Notes: generated from the sequence alone by a model not told the origin. A stretch of DNA of 53,863 nt from an uncultured Gammaproteobacteria bacterium (GCA_913061315.1 CAJXUC010000020.1:1-53863); one strand, 5' to 3'; counted from the first letter of the stretch, positions 35,594-45,541 are shown. Numbers and translations are program-made.

Positions 35594-36104
35594 TCATTGC
35601 CTTTCTAATTTTGATCGTAAATAGACTATTAAGCCCTTTGGGTTGATTAAACTATGACAGTTCACTAATTTTAGGTCGTTTTCCAAGCTAAAAGAAGTAC
35701 AAGTTTGTGCCTAAGAAATCACATTACCTTCAAATTGAGCAAGTGGCTTCAGGAGTCAATCGACATGGTGTAATCGTTGTTGTTTAATTTTGTCATTAGT
35801 CGCTTTCCTTAGATTTAAACTCGGCGCGATACGTCCTTTAATACTGGTGTCATATGACGCTTTAAGTGTGTTGCACAGGCTGGTAAGAATAGGATTCAGG
35901 TTGACGTGAGCCATTCAAGAGGGCTGGATGGACTTCATCAAGTAGAAAGCCTTCCTCGCTTTTTGAATGATCTAAACTGGTGCGCCCAAAAGTAACCGGT
36001 GCATCCATCTTCTTGATTCGCTTGACGCGCAATGAGTTCATTTAAACATGTCATAAACCAACCCAAATCACCTACGCGGCTGGCTTATTTTTGTAGTCTA
36101 GAAT
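35594..36104 (-). pseudogene. Decayed REP-associated-type (Y1, IS200-like) transposase
   Basis: Leftward translation in alternating frames gives a consistent series: GWFMTCLNELIARQANQEDG then CTGYFWAHQFRS (about 36085-35965), LLDE (about 35945), SYDTSIKGRIAPSL (about 35865-35825), LLKPLAQFEGN, and SLENDLKLVN ending at a TGA (35596-35594). From memory, RAYT/Y1 transposases of marine Gammaproteobacteria carry WFMRCLNExIARxANxEDxxTGxFWExRFKSQALLDE and then DYTSIxxRI. At least three frameshifts and stops break it, and the 5' end (HUH motif) is missing. It accounts for most of the 731-bp gap 35380-36110. Confidence 0.7.
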
Positions 36105-36110
36105 AGTTGT

Positions 36111-36965
36111 TTAAAGCTGCCCATTTTGATAATCGCTAAATGCCTGCTGAATTTCATCTTGTGTATTCATTACAAAAGGTCCGCCTCGGGCAATGGGTTC
36201 GTTTAGTGGCTTACCGGCAATAAGTAAAAACTGGGTACTCTGATCGTTAGCCGTAAGGGTTAGAGATTCACCCTTCGTGAGGATGGCTAACTGGTCTCGT
36301 TTAATAGATACGATTTCGTTTTTCTCATCTAATAAAGTGACTTCTCCTTTGATGACGTAGACGAACGCATTGTGTTCATGCGGCAGGGTTTCAGTCAACG
36401 TTGTATTGGCCTCCAGTTGGATGTCGAAATACAGTGGAGCCGTTAAAGGTTGCTCGACTGGTCCTTGGGTGCCGTGTGAAGTTTTGCCGCTAATAACTTT
36501 GATACTGGCATTGTTTCTGTCTTCAGTTGGTATGCTATCGTTATCATATTCCTGATATTGAGGAGACGTCATTTTATGCGATTTGGGTAGGTTGATCCAA
36601 AGTTGAAATCCTTCGAGCAGACCATTTTCTTGTTCAGGCATTTCGGAGTGAATGATACCTTTGCCCGCCGTCATCCACTGTACGCTTCCTGCTGCAATGA
36701 TACCCTCATTACCTGTGTTATCTTTGTGACGCATGCGACCGTTTAATAAATAGGTGACAGTTTCAAATCCTCGGTGGGGGTGAGCGGGAAACCCTCCAAT
36801 ATAGTCGTCTGGGTTATCTGAGCGAAAAGCATCTAATAGTAAAAAAGGATCTAGCTCCATCAGAGCGCTTTGTCCGATCACTCGAACTAGTTCGACACCT
36901 GCGCCGTCAGTGGTGGGTATGCCATTGATGATATTGACAACTTTCCTAATATTTTTAGGGTTCAT
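36111..36965 (-). CDS. Pirin family protein
   Basis: The 284-residue protein has two cupin domains. The N-terminal metal site is visible: H62-P-H64 (in AHPHRGFETV), H106 (IIHSEMP) and E108 or E111. Pirins bind Fe and some (YhhW type) have quercetinase activity; the true role here is unknown. It is 10 bp after azoR on the same strand, so the two are one operon, opposite a LysR regulator. This is a common redox or aromatic-stress arrangement. Confidence 0.95.
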   Translation of the reverse strand: MNPKNIRKVVNIINGIPTTDGAGVELVRVIGQSALMELDPFLLLDAFRSDNPDDYIGGFPAHPHRGFETVTYLLNGRMRHKDNTGNEGIIAAGSVQWMTAGKGIIHSEMPEQENGLLEGFQLWINLPKSHKMTSPQYQEYDNDSIPTEDRNNASIKVISGKTSHGTQGPVEQPLTAPLYFDIQLEANTTLTETLPHEHNAFVYVIKGEVTLLDEKNEIVSIKRDQLAILTKGESLTLTANDQSTQFLLIAGKPLNEPIARGGPFVMNTQDEIQQAFSDYQNGQL

Positions 36966-36975
36966 TTTATTCTCC

Positions 36976-37578
36976 TTAGGCGGCAGCTGTGATGATTAAA
37001 TCTTCAATTTGCTGTTGCGCTTTTTTGATACCAGTGTCTGCGTTGATGGCCATTTGATCGGCAGCAATTATATTGATGTGTTCAATGCCGATAAAACGAA
37101 ACACTTGTTTGAGATAATCGCTGACAAAATCTACAGGGCTTTGTAACGGTACGCCACCAGTGGTGATGATAATATCAACCTGTTTCCCCTTGAGCAGTCC
37201 GACTGGTCCCTCGGTGGTGTACTTAAAGGTCACGCCAGCGCGACAGACTTGGTCTATCCAGGCTTTTAGGGTTGCGGGTACGCCAAAGTTATACATTGGG
37301 GTGGTGATGATGATTCGGTCAGCGTCTTGAATTTCAGCTATTAAGGTGTCAGATAATTCGAGTTGTTGTTGCTGATCGAGCGTGCGTTGGTCTGCCGGTG
37401 TAACATTGGCATTGATCCATTGCTCGTCAACAAATGTCAGACCATTGTTTAGATCGCGATGTTTAACTGGAGTATTAGGAAAGTTGTGTTGAAGCTTTTC
37501 AGACAGCTTGTCACCGAGCATTTTACTAACTGAGGCCGATGTATTGGCACTGGCATCTATTTTTAGTATGGTTTTCAT
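36976..37578 (-). CDS. azoR: FMN-dependent NADH:quinone/azo reductase AzoR
   Basis: The 200-residue flavodoxin-fold enzyme shows KTILKIDASANTSASVSKML at the start (FMN phosphate loop), PMYNFGVPATLKAWIDQV (about 95-112) and TTGGVP, family hallmarks. It reduces quinones and azo compounds by two electrons with NADH, protecting from thiol or quinone stress. It heads the azoR-pirin operon, divergent from a LysR regulator across 117 bp. Confidence 0.95.
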   Translation of the reverse strand: MKTILKIDASANTSASVSKMLGDKLSEKLQHNFPNTPVKHRDLNNGLTFVDEQWINANVTPADQRTLDQQQQLELSDTLIAEIQDADRIIITTPMYNFGVPATLKAWIDQVCRAGVTFKYTTEGPVGLLKGKQVDIIITTGGVPLQSPVDFVSDYLKQVFRFIGIEHINIIAADQMAINADTGIKKAQQQIEDLIITAAA

Positions 37579-37695
37579 TTTAAGGATCCTGTTTATTTGG
37601 TTAGTTAAAGATCGGGTTTAAGCTTATTATCATTGTTCTATAAAGATTGATAAATAGTGATAAATGAAAATAACTGTTCGGGATATTGAAACAAT

Positions 37696-38583
37696 ATGAA
37701 TAAGTTTGAAGAGTTGGAGGCTTTTGTATCGGTAGTTGATAGCCATAGTTTTAGTTTGGCTGCTGATAAGTTAGGTGTGGCTAAGTCTTCACTGAGTAAA
37801 CGTGTGAGTGAATTGGAGAAAAGGTTAGGGGTGCAGTTAATGCAGCGGACCACACGCCGATTATCACTAACTGATTCTGGTAGACATTTTTACCAGCGTG
37901 CAGTGGCTGTTTTGGCAGATCTGGATGAGGCTGAAAAAATAGTATCGGACGCGCAATGTGGGTTAATTGGAAAGATTAAACTAACTGCACCACTGGGTTT
38001 AGGGGTTGGCCCACTGTCGACGCCAATATCTGAATTTATGCAACTGCATCCTAGTATAGAAATCGAGCTGGATATCAATGACCGCGAGCTTGATCTGGTG
38101 GATGAAGGGTTTGATCTAGCGATTCGGGTGGGTGACTTGCAGGATTCGACTCTGATAGCTCGCAAGCTTTCTAGGGTTGGTTTTGCAGTTTGTGCTAGCC
38201 CGGCCTATTTGAAATCACATGGGATACCGGAACATCCCTCTGAGCTGGTGGGGCACGAGGTTTTGGTCTACAGTAATGTATCGACAAGTGAGCAATGGCG
38301 ATTTGAGGACAAAGGTACGCGTGTATCACCTAAGGTTAAGTCAAGAATTAGCGCCAATAACGGAGAGATACTAGCCAATTTTGCCAGACAAGGACTTGGG
38401 GTAGTAAAGGGTCCCTTGTTCTATTTGCAGGGTCTTATCGATCGTGGAGAGTTGGTTCCAATATTAACTGATTACCCTATGAAGCAGGCTGGCATTTATG
38501 CTGTTTATCCACCCGGCAGGTTGGTTTCTCGACGAGTAAAAATGTTGAGTGATTATTTGTTAGCTTATTTCAGGGCCTGTTGA
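37696..38583 (+). CDS. LysR-family transcriptional regulator (AaeR/DhcR-like)
   Basis: The 295-residue product begins MNKFEELEAFVSVVDSHSFS with a winged helix-turn-helix (about 5-62) and a substrate-binding domain with DLAIRVG near residue 140 and the PAYLKSHG motif, typical of the aromatic or quinone-sensing LysR branch. Its position divergent from azoR-pirin points to control of that operon. The ligand is not shown by sequence. Confidence 0.93.
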   Translation: MNKFEELEAFVSVVDSHSFSLAADKLGVAKSSLSKRVSELEKRLGVQLMQRTTRRLSLTDSGRHFYQRAVAVLADLDEAEKIVSDAQCGLIGKIKLTAPLGLGVGPLSTPISEFMQLHPSIEIELDINDRELDLVDEGFDLAIRVGDLQDSTLIARKLSRVGFAVCASPAYLKSHGIPEHPSELVGHEVLVYSNVSTSEQWRFEDKGTRVSPKVKSRISANNGEILANFARQGLGVVKGPLFYLQGLIDRGELVPILTDYPMKQAGIYAVYPPGRLVSRRVKMLSDYLLAYFRAC

Positions 38584-38660
38584 GGCAGATTGTTGCTAGG
38601 CGATAGACGCGGACCCTAACAAATCGATATACTATTCTTAATATTTTTCAGGATTAAATC

Positions 38661-39227
38661 GTGAGTATAAAATCAGATCGTTGGATACGGCATATGGCCG
38701 AAAGTGAAGGTATGATCGAACCATTTGAGGCTGGTCAAGTCAGGGAATCAGCGGGGAATAAAATTATTTCCTACGGTACATCAAGCTATGGTTACGATGT
38801 GCGTTGTGCGAATGAATTTAAGATATTTACTAATATTAATTCGGCAATAGTTGATCCTAAAAACTTTGATGACAATAGTTTTGTCGATGTTAATTCGGAT
38901 GTTTGTATTATCCCGCCTAACTCCTTTGCGTTAGCGCGCACGGTCGAATATTTTCGTATTCCAAGGAGCGTATTGACAGTTTGTTTGGGTAAGTCTACCT
39001 ATGCACGTTGCGGTATTATCGTTAATGTCACGCCGTTGGAACCTGAATGGGAAGGTCACGTGACGTTGGAATTTTCTAATACTTCTCCGCTGCCCGCTAA
39101 AATTTATGCTAACGAAGGTGTTGCTCAAATGTTGTTCTTTGAGTCAGACGAGACGTGTGAGACCTCGTATAAAGACCGTGGTGGAAAATATCAGGGACAA
39201 AAAGGGGTTACCTTACCCAAAACTTGA
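38661..39227 (+). CDS. dcd: dCTP deaminase
   Basis: The 188-residue trimeric enzyme makes dUTP from dCTP for thymidylate synthesis. Visible blocks are [17 protein letters not shown], the catalytic [10 protein letters not shown] (Arg and Ser), [17 protein letters not shown] (catalytic Glu) and [11 protein letters not shown] at the end, as in E. coli Dcd. It converges with a HAD phosphatase gene 7 bp away. In related genomes, as I recall, it lies next to apbC; here 8 kb of other genes lie between. Confidence 0.97.
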   Translation: MSIKSDRWIRHMAESEGMIEPFEAGQVRESAGNKIISYGTSSYGYDVRCANEFKIFTNINSAIVDPKNFDDNSFVDVNSDVCIIPPNSFALARTVEYFRIPRSVLTVCLGKSTYARCGIIVNVTPLEPEWEGHVTLEFSNTSPLPAKIYANEGVAQMLFFESDETCETSYKDRGGKYQGQKGVTLPKT

Positions 39228-39234
39228 CCTGAGG

Positions 39235-39891
39235 TTAAACGCGAAGGTCGAGTATTTGCCAACCTCTTTGGGTCGCTATGTTAAATAGTTTTTCATCAGG
39301 ATTGACGGCAACGGGTGTGGCGACCTGTTCTAACAAGGGTAAGTCGTTAATCGAATCACTATAGAAATAACTATCATCGAGGGAGTGTTTGGAGTTCTTT
39401 AGCCACTCGTTTAATACCGTTACTTTTCCTTCCTTGAACGTTGGTGTGCCTAGATATCGGCCAGTGTATTGGTTGTTGATGATTTCGGGTTCTGTTGATA
39501 ATATCTGGTCTATACCAAGTAGTTTAGAAATTGGTGCGGTAATAAATAAGTTGGTTGCACTGATAATAATAAGCTCGTCACCCTGAGCCCTATGTTTGTC
39601 TAACAGTGCTTGAGTGCCTTTGGCTATAATGGGCTGAATCCAGTGTTTGACGTAATCATTTCGCCAGGCATACAAACGATCCATGGAGTATTGGGTTAAG
39701 GGTTTAAGCGCAAACTTCAAGTACACCTCGTTGTCTAGATCTCCTTTTAGATAATCTTCTAAAAAAGTTTTGTTTTCGCGCTGGTACACATCGGCATCGA
39801 CAATTTTGTTTGCCACCATGTATTCACCCCATAGATAGTCGCTATCGCCGCTTAAAAGCGTGTGATCGAGGTCAAAAATTGCTAAAGCCAT
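39235..39891 (-). CDS. HAD-IB family phosphatase (SerB-like)
   Basis: The 218-residue protein has motif I F-D7-L-D9-H-T, motif II ISATN (Ser/Thr) near residue 110, and motif III/IV YFYSDSINDLPLLE near residue 172. The type is the HAD-IB phosphoserine phosphatase-like group (as PA0335-like next to rppH in Pseudomonas, from memory). The substrate may be phosphoserine or another phosphomonoester and is not shown. It diverges from rppH. Confidence 0.9.
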   Translation of the reverse strand: MALAIFDLDHTLLSGDSDYLWGEYMVANKIVDADVYQRENKTFLEDYLKGDLDNEVYLKFALKPLTQYSMDRLYAWRNDYVKHWIQPIIAKGTQALLDKHRAQGDELIIISATNLFITAPISKLLGIDQILSTEPEIINNQYTGRYLGTPTFKEGKVTVLNEWLKNSKHSLDDSYFYSDSINDLPLLEQVATPVAVNPDEKLFNIATQRGWQILDLRV

Positions 39892-39981
39892 AGTGAATAG
39901 TCTCGCGATTTGTTGGTGTGAGTGTAATAGTGTGTAAAAATAGAGACTCGAATTTTAAATGATTTATTGAGAAGAAGCGAC

Positions 39982-40494
39982 GTGATTGACGTGGACGGAT
40001 ACAGAGCAAATGTGGGCATTATCCTGTGTAATCAGGCGTCTCAAGTGATGTGGGCAAAGCGTATTGGTCAAGATGCATGGCAGTTTCCGCAAGGGGGTAT
40101 TTCGACTGGCGAAACACCCGTTGATGCAATGTATCGTGAATTGTGGGAAGAAACCGGCCTAAAGAATGAAGATATTGCTGTTCTGGGATCCACTAACAGT
40201 TGGTTACGATATAAGTTGCCTAAACGTTTAATTCGCAAAAACTCTCTGCCACTGTGTATCGGACAAAAGCAAATTTGGTTTTTATTACAATGTCAATCAG
40301 ACGAGGATAAGGTTGATTTGAGTGTTTCGGGTAAGCCTGAATTTGATCACTGGAAATGGGTTGATTTCTGGCATCCTGTTGAAAACGTTGTTTTTTTTAA
40401 GCGCCGTGTCTACCACTGTGCCTTGGCTCAGTTACAGTCTTACTTGCCTATTGCACTCGAATCAGCTAATAATGAATCCTCGTTAAACGGCTAA
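39982..40494 (+). CDS. rppH: RNA pyrophosphohydrolase
   Basis: The Nudix enzyme removes pyrophosphate from the 5' triphosphate of mRNA and starts decay. The Nudix box is [20 protein letters not shown] followed by TGL, matching GX5EX7REUXEEXGU. The start is best at the GTG (39982): homologues begin MIDxDGYRPNVGI and here the frame reads [13 protein letters not shown]; a GAGAAG 8 bases upstream supports it. An earlier TTG (39967) is possible but less likely. The 170-residue length fits. It precedes ptsP on the same strand. Confidence 0.95.
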   Translation: MIDVDGYRANVGIILCNQASQVMWAKRIGQDAWQFPQGGISTGETPVDAMYRELWEETGLKNEDIAVLGSTNSWLRYKLPKRLIRKNSLPLCIGQKQIWFLLQCQSDEDKVDLSVSGKPEFDHWKWVDFWHPVENVVFFKRRVYHCALAQLQSYLPIALESANNESSLNG

Positions 40495-40698
40495 CCTCGA
40501 ATGCTTACGATAAAGAGAATTACGAGCTAACCGTTAGGCAGACTCTTTGGGTTAGCGTTACTCCTGCATAATTAAGCATGTAATAGATTCACCGACTTTC
40601 CTTTGGTAGTAGGTTTTTGCCACATCAGCCGATAGGCTGAATCTACAGATATCTACGTCATATCTAATCACTATTCTATAAATGAGGATAATTATTTA

Positions 40699-42978
40699 GT
40701 GTCATCAATGCTCAACAGGCTCCAACGTATTGTTCAGGCGGTTAGACATGCACCTGACATTCAGCACGCACTTGATTTGATCGCGGATCGGCTGATAATC
40801 GATTTAACAGCGGATGCTTGCACTATTTTCCTCGCGTCCACGGATGACACGGAAGAGCTAGTCTTAAAGTCCAGTCGAGGACTCAACCCTGATATCAACG
40901 GCAAAGTAACACGGCGTTTTGGTCAAGGCGTTGTTGGGCTTATTGCGGCAAGAGCCGAGTCCATTAATCTGACTGAGGGCACCAAACATAAGTGTTTTAT
41001 TCTTGTGCCTAACTCGGGAGAAGACAGTTTCCCTATTTATCTTGGTGTACCCATTATTTCACATCGAAAAGTTTTAGGTGTCATCGCAGTACAAAGAGCT
41101 GGAGAAGCATTTCAGGAAGACGATGAAGCTTTTCTTAATACTTTGGCAGCGCAACTAGCGACGTCAATTGAGCATGCTGAAAGTCAAGGCCGATTTAAAT
41201 TGGTCGGAAGTGGTACCGTTGAATCGGCGACACATGTCGTTAAAGGTGTAGCCGGTGCCCCTGGTATGGCGATTGGTGAAGCGATGGTACTCAACCGTGG
41301 AGCCAATTTGGCTTCTGTGCCGAACAAGTGGGTAACAGATTCTGATAGTGAAATAAGAAATTTCAAACATGCTATTCGGAATGTTCAGGAAGACTTGACT
41401 ACTCTGGCTGAGCGAATGCGTGATTCTTTGCCCGAAGAAGAATGTGCGTTATTTATTGCATACGCACAAATGTTAAATAGTGGGTCATTGATTGACGATA
41501 CCTTACGAGATATTGAGAAAGGTAATTGGGCCGCCGCTTGTTGGCGAGATACGATAGAAGCGCATGCGCGTATTTTCGAACAAATGGAGGATCCATATCT
41601 CGCAGAAAGGGCGAATGATATTCGTGATTTAGGCCATCGTGTATTGCGTAAGCTGTTGCTGGAACAAAGCTTGATGATTGACTTTCCTAAACAAACAATT
41701 TTGGTGGGGGAGGAAATCTCTGCCATCGATCTAGCTGACGTACCGTCTGATTGTTTGTGTGCCATCGTGTCAGCGCATGGTAGTGGGTCTTCTCATGTTG
41801 CGATATTGGCACATGCGTTGGGTATTCCTGCCGTAATGGGGGTGCCGAATCTGCCGGTCAAGCAGATGGATGGTTTGAAAGTAGTTGTTGACGGTTATAG
41901 CGGCACTGCGTATATCGATCCAAATCAAGAGGTATTGGCGGAGTACTGTGGTTATCTTGAGGAAGAGGCCGAGATAGAACTAGATTTGCTGAGTTTGCAA
42001 GGTAAGCCCGCTGTAACAAGCGATAATCATGCCGTTGTCTTGAGGGTTAATTCTGGTTTGATGGCTGACCACACGCCTTCACTTCGCAGTGGTGTTGAGG
42101 GTGTGGGGTTATATCGCACTGAAATTCCGTTCCAAATAAGAGATCGTTTTCCAAGTGAGGACGAACAATATTATATTTACAAGAACGTGTTAGATGCTTT
42201 TGGTGAATTACCAGTTGTATTGCGCACCCTCGATGTGGGTGGTGACAAACCGTTGAGTTATTTCCCAATCAAGGAAGCGAATCCATTTTTGGGTTGGCGG
42301 GGTGTGCGTATCACACTTGACCACCCTGAAATTTTTATTACCCAAGTGCGCGCAATGTTGCGTGCCAATATTGGGCGCGGCAATCTACAAATACTGCTAC
42401 CAATGATTAGCGGCCGGAAGGAACTAGAAGAATCACTGACTATTATGCGTCGCGCGAAAGATGAAATAGAGGAAGATTTTGATCAAGTCATCAGCATGCC
42501 ACCCATTGGCGCAATGATTGAGGTGCCTTCAGCGGTTTATCAAATTGAAGATATCTGTAGCGTTGTCGATTTTGTCTCTGTTGGTACTAACGACTTAACG
42601 CAATACTTGCTTGCTGTGGATCGTAATAACGAGAATGTTGCCGACTTATTCTCATCACTTCACCCAGCCGTCCTAAAAGCATTAAAGCAAATTGCTGTTG
42701 GAGCTGGTTACTCTAATACACCAGTCAGTGTTTGTGGAGAACTAGCTGGAGACCCCTTAGGTGTAATGGCACTGCTAGGTATAGGTATTGATAGTTTGTC
42801 GATGAGTACGGGCAGTATACTAAAAGCTAAAAAGGTTATTAAATCTTTTACTATGACTGAAATGAAATCAATGTTTGATGTTGCTGTAAAAATGTCAGAT
42901 TCGTCCGATGTCCGTCGAATGTACTCTGAGAGATTAGATGAGAGAGGGCTTGGCGGATTAATACGCGCAGGTAAATAA
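40699..42978 (+). CDS. ptsP: Phosphoenolpyruvate-protein phosphotransferase PtsP (EI-Ntr)
   Basis: The 759-residue first enzyme of the nitrogen phosphotransferase system has an N-terminal GAF domain (about 15-160), the HPr-binding and phosphohistidine domains, and the C-terminal PEP-binding TIM barrel. The phospho-accepting H366 is in GSGSSHVAILAHAL; YRTEIPF and SVGTNDLTQYLLAVDRNN mark the PEP site. GTG start preceded by GAGGAT. It passes phosphate to NPr and EIIA-Ntr, affecting K+ and nitrogen or virulence traits. As in Pseudomonas, it follows rppH. Confidence 0.97.
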   Translation: MSSMLNRLQRIVQAVRHAPDIQHALDLIADRLIIDLTADACTIFLASTDDTEELVLKSSRGLNPDINGKVTRRFGQGVVGLIAARAESINLTEGTKHKCFILVPNSGEDSFPIYLGVPIISHRKVLGVIAVQRAGEAFQEDDEAFLNTLAAQLATSIEHAESQGRFKLVGSGTVESATHVVKGVAGAPGMAIGEAMVLNRGANLASVPNKWVTDSDSEIRNFKHAIRNVQEDLTTLAERMRDSLPEEECALFIAYAQMLNSGSLIDDTLRDIEKGNWAAACWRDTIEAHARIFEQMEDPYLAERANDIRDLGHRVLRKLLLEQSLMIDFPKQTILVGEEISAIDLADVPSDCLCAIVSAHGSGSSHVAILAHALGIPAVMGVPNLPVKQMDGLKVVVDGYSGTAYIDPNQEVLAEYCGYLEEEAEIELDLLSLQGKPAVTSDNHAVVLRVNSGLMADHTPSLRSGVEGVGLYRTEIPFQIRDRFPSEDEQYYIYKNVLDAFGELPVVLRTLDVGGDKPLSYFPIKEANPFLGWRGVRITLDHPEIFITQVRAMLRANIGRGNLQILLPMISGRKELEESLTIMRRAKDEIEEDFDQVISMPPIGAMIEVPSAVYQIEDICSVVDFVSVGTNDLTQYLLAVDRNNENVADLFSSLHPAVLKALKQIAVGAGYSNTPVSVCGELAGDPLGVMALLGIGIDSLSMSTGSILKAKKVIKSFTMTEMKSMFDVAVKMSDSSDVRRMYSERLDERGLGGLIRAGK

Positions 42979-42979
42979 T

Positions 42980-43017
42980 AAAAACTGGTCTGACTTAACT
43001 CTTGTTAAGTCAGACCA
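42980..43017 (-). terminator. Strong terminator between ptsP and the dehydrogenase gene
   Basis: Perfect 13-bp arms (42986-42998 and 43005-43017) with a 6-base loop. On the minus strand it is followed by AGTTTTTATT, so it best serves the leftward dehydrogenase gene; the plus-strand side lacks a T-run, but the stem could also slow ptsP transcription. Confidence 0.85.
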
Positions 43018-43050
43018 CAGATAAGCACTCATGTTATTAATTAGATGAAA

Positions 43051-44007
43051 CTAATGACCGCGTGGAACAACTTCATAACCAGATGCTTCAGGTTCATCGT
43101 CCATCAATTCATTAGGAAAACCATCGGCTAGGATAGATAGCCCCGTTACATCTTCGAGACGTCGGATAATATTAGGTGATAGTTCCCGCTCACCATAACG
43201 CTCAATACCGTCGTTGAAAATATCAACCATTACTGGACTGATGTCTAATGGAATTTTATGATTTTCGGCTATTTTATGGAATAAACCGATATCTTTTTTA
43301 ACCAGATCCATGGTGAATGAAATATCTCGACTGCCATTCAGAATGATCTGACCTTCGGTTTCAGCTACGAAAGAGGTGCCTGATGAAATCTTGATGGCTT
43401 CATAAGTAGTGGCCATATCCATACCCGCAGCTTTCATTGTTACCATTGCTTCACATAAAGTTAATAGGTTGGCTGTCGCCAGATAGTTAGTCATTACTTT
43501 GAGGACAGACGCTGATCCAATCGGACCCGTGTGTAGTACACGTCGACCTAATGTAGTGAGTATTGGCAGCATGCGATCAAAGGTGTTTCTATCGCAGCCA
43601 GCAAAGATCGAGATGTTACCGGTCGCTGCACGGTGGCAGCCACCAGAAACTGGGCACTCAATAGCGGAGGCGCCTTTAGCCTGAACTAATTCAGCTAATC
43701 GCTTCACTTCACTTTCGTCCGTAGTGGACATTTCGGCCCATATCTTACCTTCACTCAAACCAGCCAAAATGCCGTTATCAGCTTCCATTACCTGCGAACA
43801 AATGGCAGGTGAGGGCAGGCAAGTGATAACGATGTCACATGTTTGGGCTAGCGCTTTGGGGCTACTGGCTCGGCAAGCACCCCGATTGATAAATGATTGC
43901 ATGAGATCTTCATTCAAATCTAGAACCGATAGACCATAACCATTTCTAAGGAATGACCCTGCTAGCTTCCCACCAACATTGCCCAGTCCGATAAATCCAA
44001 TATTCAT
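43051..44007 (-). CDS. NAD-binding beta-hydroxyacid dehydrogenase (3-hydroxyisobutyrate type)
   Basis: The 318-residue protein has the Rossmann motif GFIGLGNVGGKLAGS (residues 4-18), the substrate block ECPVSGGCHRAATGN (about 118-132), and the catalytic lysine in LKVMTNYLATANL (about 168-180). The family includes 3-hydroxyisobutyrate dehydrogenase, tartronate semialdehyde reductase and 6-phosphogluconate-type relatives; substrate is undefined here. It diverges from a degenerate LysR gene that could once have been its regulator, and has its own strong terminator. Confidence 0.92.
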   Translation of the reverse strand: MNIGFIGLGNVGGKLAGSFLRNGYGLSVLDLNEDLMQSFINRGACRASSPKALAQTCDIVITCLPSPAICSQVMEADNGILAGLSEGKIWAEMSTTDESEVKRLAELVQAKGASAIECPVSGGCHRAATGNISIFAGCDRNTFDRMLPILTTLGRRVLHTGPIGSASVLKVMTNYLATANLLTLCEAMVTMKAAGMDMATTYEAIKISSGTSFVAETEGQIILNGSRDISFTMDLVKKDIGLFHKIAENHKIPLDISPVMVDIFNDGIERYGERELSPNIIRRLEDVTGLSILADGFPNELMDDEPEASGYEVVPRGH

Positions 44008-44140
44008 ATTATGTCTCTAGTTATTGTTTGAAATACATTATTTAACGGTTGCTAAATAATTATTAAATTATTACGTGGTTGAGTCCTAAAAAAAAAATTA
44101 AATTTGACCATAAGACACAAAATTATTTATAGCTTAATCG

Positions 44141-44915
44141 ATGTAATCAAGTCTCCCTAATCTGATTTGGTTGCGAACATTCGAGGCTGCTGACTGACTT
44201 TTGAACTTTACTCAGTCCGGTGCTGAATTAGGCTTGACGGACATGGGGTAAGCCTAGGTTCATACAGTTCGCAAATCATTAGCAGATATTAATCTATCAA
44301 CCACTAGTTTATTCGGTTTGTTATCTCAGCAAACGATTACGGTTAAAGTTCCAATTTTAATAGTTGTACTTTGGCTTGAACCGTTGTTAAAACAATTCAC
44401 TGCTTTGTATTCTAAAATAAACATTCGATTTATTTTGATTATATAGGCGAATTCAGTGCTTTTGAATAATGTAGATGTCGATCTGCGCATCGGTTATGGT
44501 GATTGGCCAGAGTTGCAGATAGCGAAAATTTTACAAGAAACCACTGTGCCCATTTGTGTCGAAGCAAAGTTACTTTTTTTCAATCATTTGACTGATTTGA
44601 TGGATAGTCCGTTGGTTTATACATTAGGGCATGAAGACAATTGGTCTAGATTTTTTTCAGCCAATAAACTCAGTATGGACAGCTTTTCAAATTAGATACT
44701 CTTTTGACAACGCGATAGCTGCACTATTGCTAGTTTCTGCTAGGTTTGGGGCCGCGACTATATTGACCCGTTTTGCAAAAAAAAACGGCTATTGGGTCAG
44801 GTTCAAAATTGACATGTTGGCAGAGCCCATTGACTTTCCTCCGTCTCATTATTTGATCTACTCTCCACCTAATAATAGCCCAAAAAGATTCGAAGTCGAA
44901 ATATTTAAAACTTAG
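44141..44915 (+). pseudogene. Degenerate GcvA-like LysR regulator
   Basis: An almost full LysR protein can be read from an ATG at 44141 through stop codons. The second codon is TAA (44144-44146). LPNLIWLRTFEAAD, stop, LLNFTQSGAELGLT is the GcvA-type helix-turn-helix, then the effector domain continues: NNVDVDLRIGYGDWPELQIA, VPICVEAKLL and DNWSRFFSANK. A frameshift lies between about 44640 and 44695, after which SFDNAIAALLLVSARFGAAT to the C-terminal SHYLIYSPP continues in the next frame to the stop at 44915. Several defects mean it is not functional. It is divergent from the dehydrogenase gene. Confidence 0.8.
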
Positions 44916-44992
44916 TTAAAGTTACAGTTTGATGATAGGTGAAAGGTTTTGATTTGGATCAAAAAACTTGATCGCACGTTAATGGCAATAGC

Positions 44993-45415
44993 TCAAATGG
45001 GTTTCACGACTACTAAAATAACCACTATAAATAAAACGATAACGGGTAATTCGTTAAACCAGCGAAACCAAATATGACTGCGGGGATTGTTTCCAGCTTC
45101 TAGTTGTTTAATGATTCGACCACAATAAAAATGGTAGATAACTAATAGGACGACAAGCGCAATCTTAATTTTAAGCCAGAACATTTCTGCGTAAGCGACC
45201 CAAGCATATTCGAAAGTTAGCCACAGGCCAGATATAACGGTTAACACCATCCAAGGTGTTATAAATCGGTATAACTTTTTCTCCATCAATCCAAGGTGTG
45301 TTTTGACTGAAGAATTAGTTGTCATGGCATGATTGACGAATAAACGGGGTAAATAAAATATACCAGCAAACCAGGCAACCATAAAAATTATATGCAGTGC
45401 TTTGATCCAAATCAT
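44993..45415 (-). CDS. hemJ: Protoporphyrinogen IX oxidase HemJ
   Basis: The 140-residue protein has four membrane helices and the conserved residues of HemJ: LHIIFMVAWFAGIFYLPRLF (H8 and the R) at the start, TPWMVLTVISGLWLT and WLKIKIALV with Lys, and RWFNELPV near the end. It oxidises protoporphyrinogen IX to protoporphyrin IX at the inner membrane in haem synthesis, replacing HemG/HemY. It diverges from argC. Confidence 0.93.
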   Translation of the reverse strand: MIWIKALHIIFMVAWFAGIFYLPRLFVNHAMTTNSSVKTHLGLMEKKLYRFITPWMVLTVISGLWLTFEYAWVAYAEMFWLKIKIALVVLLVIYHFYCGRIIKQLEAGNNPRSHIWFRWFNELPVIVLFIVVILVVVKPI

Positions 45416-45541
45416 TAGTAGTTTCTGTAGTGAATTAATTAACGAAGTTTAATGTGTTCTGCTATTTGTATACTAGTATCTACTATAACTAACTATGTAT
45501 AATGTTCTGCACATTCTAACCCAAATATTGAATCTTATTAA

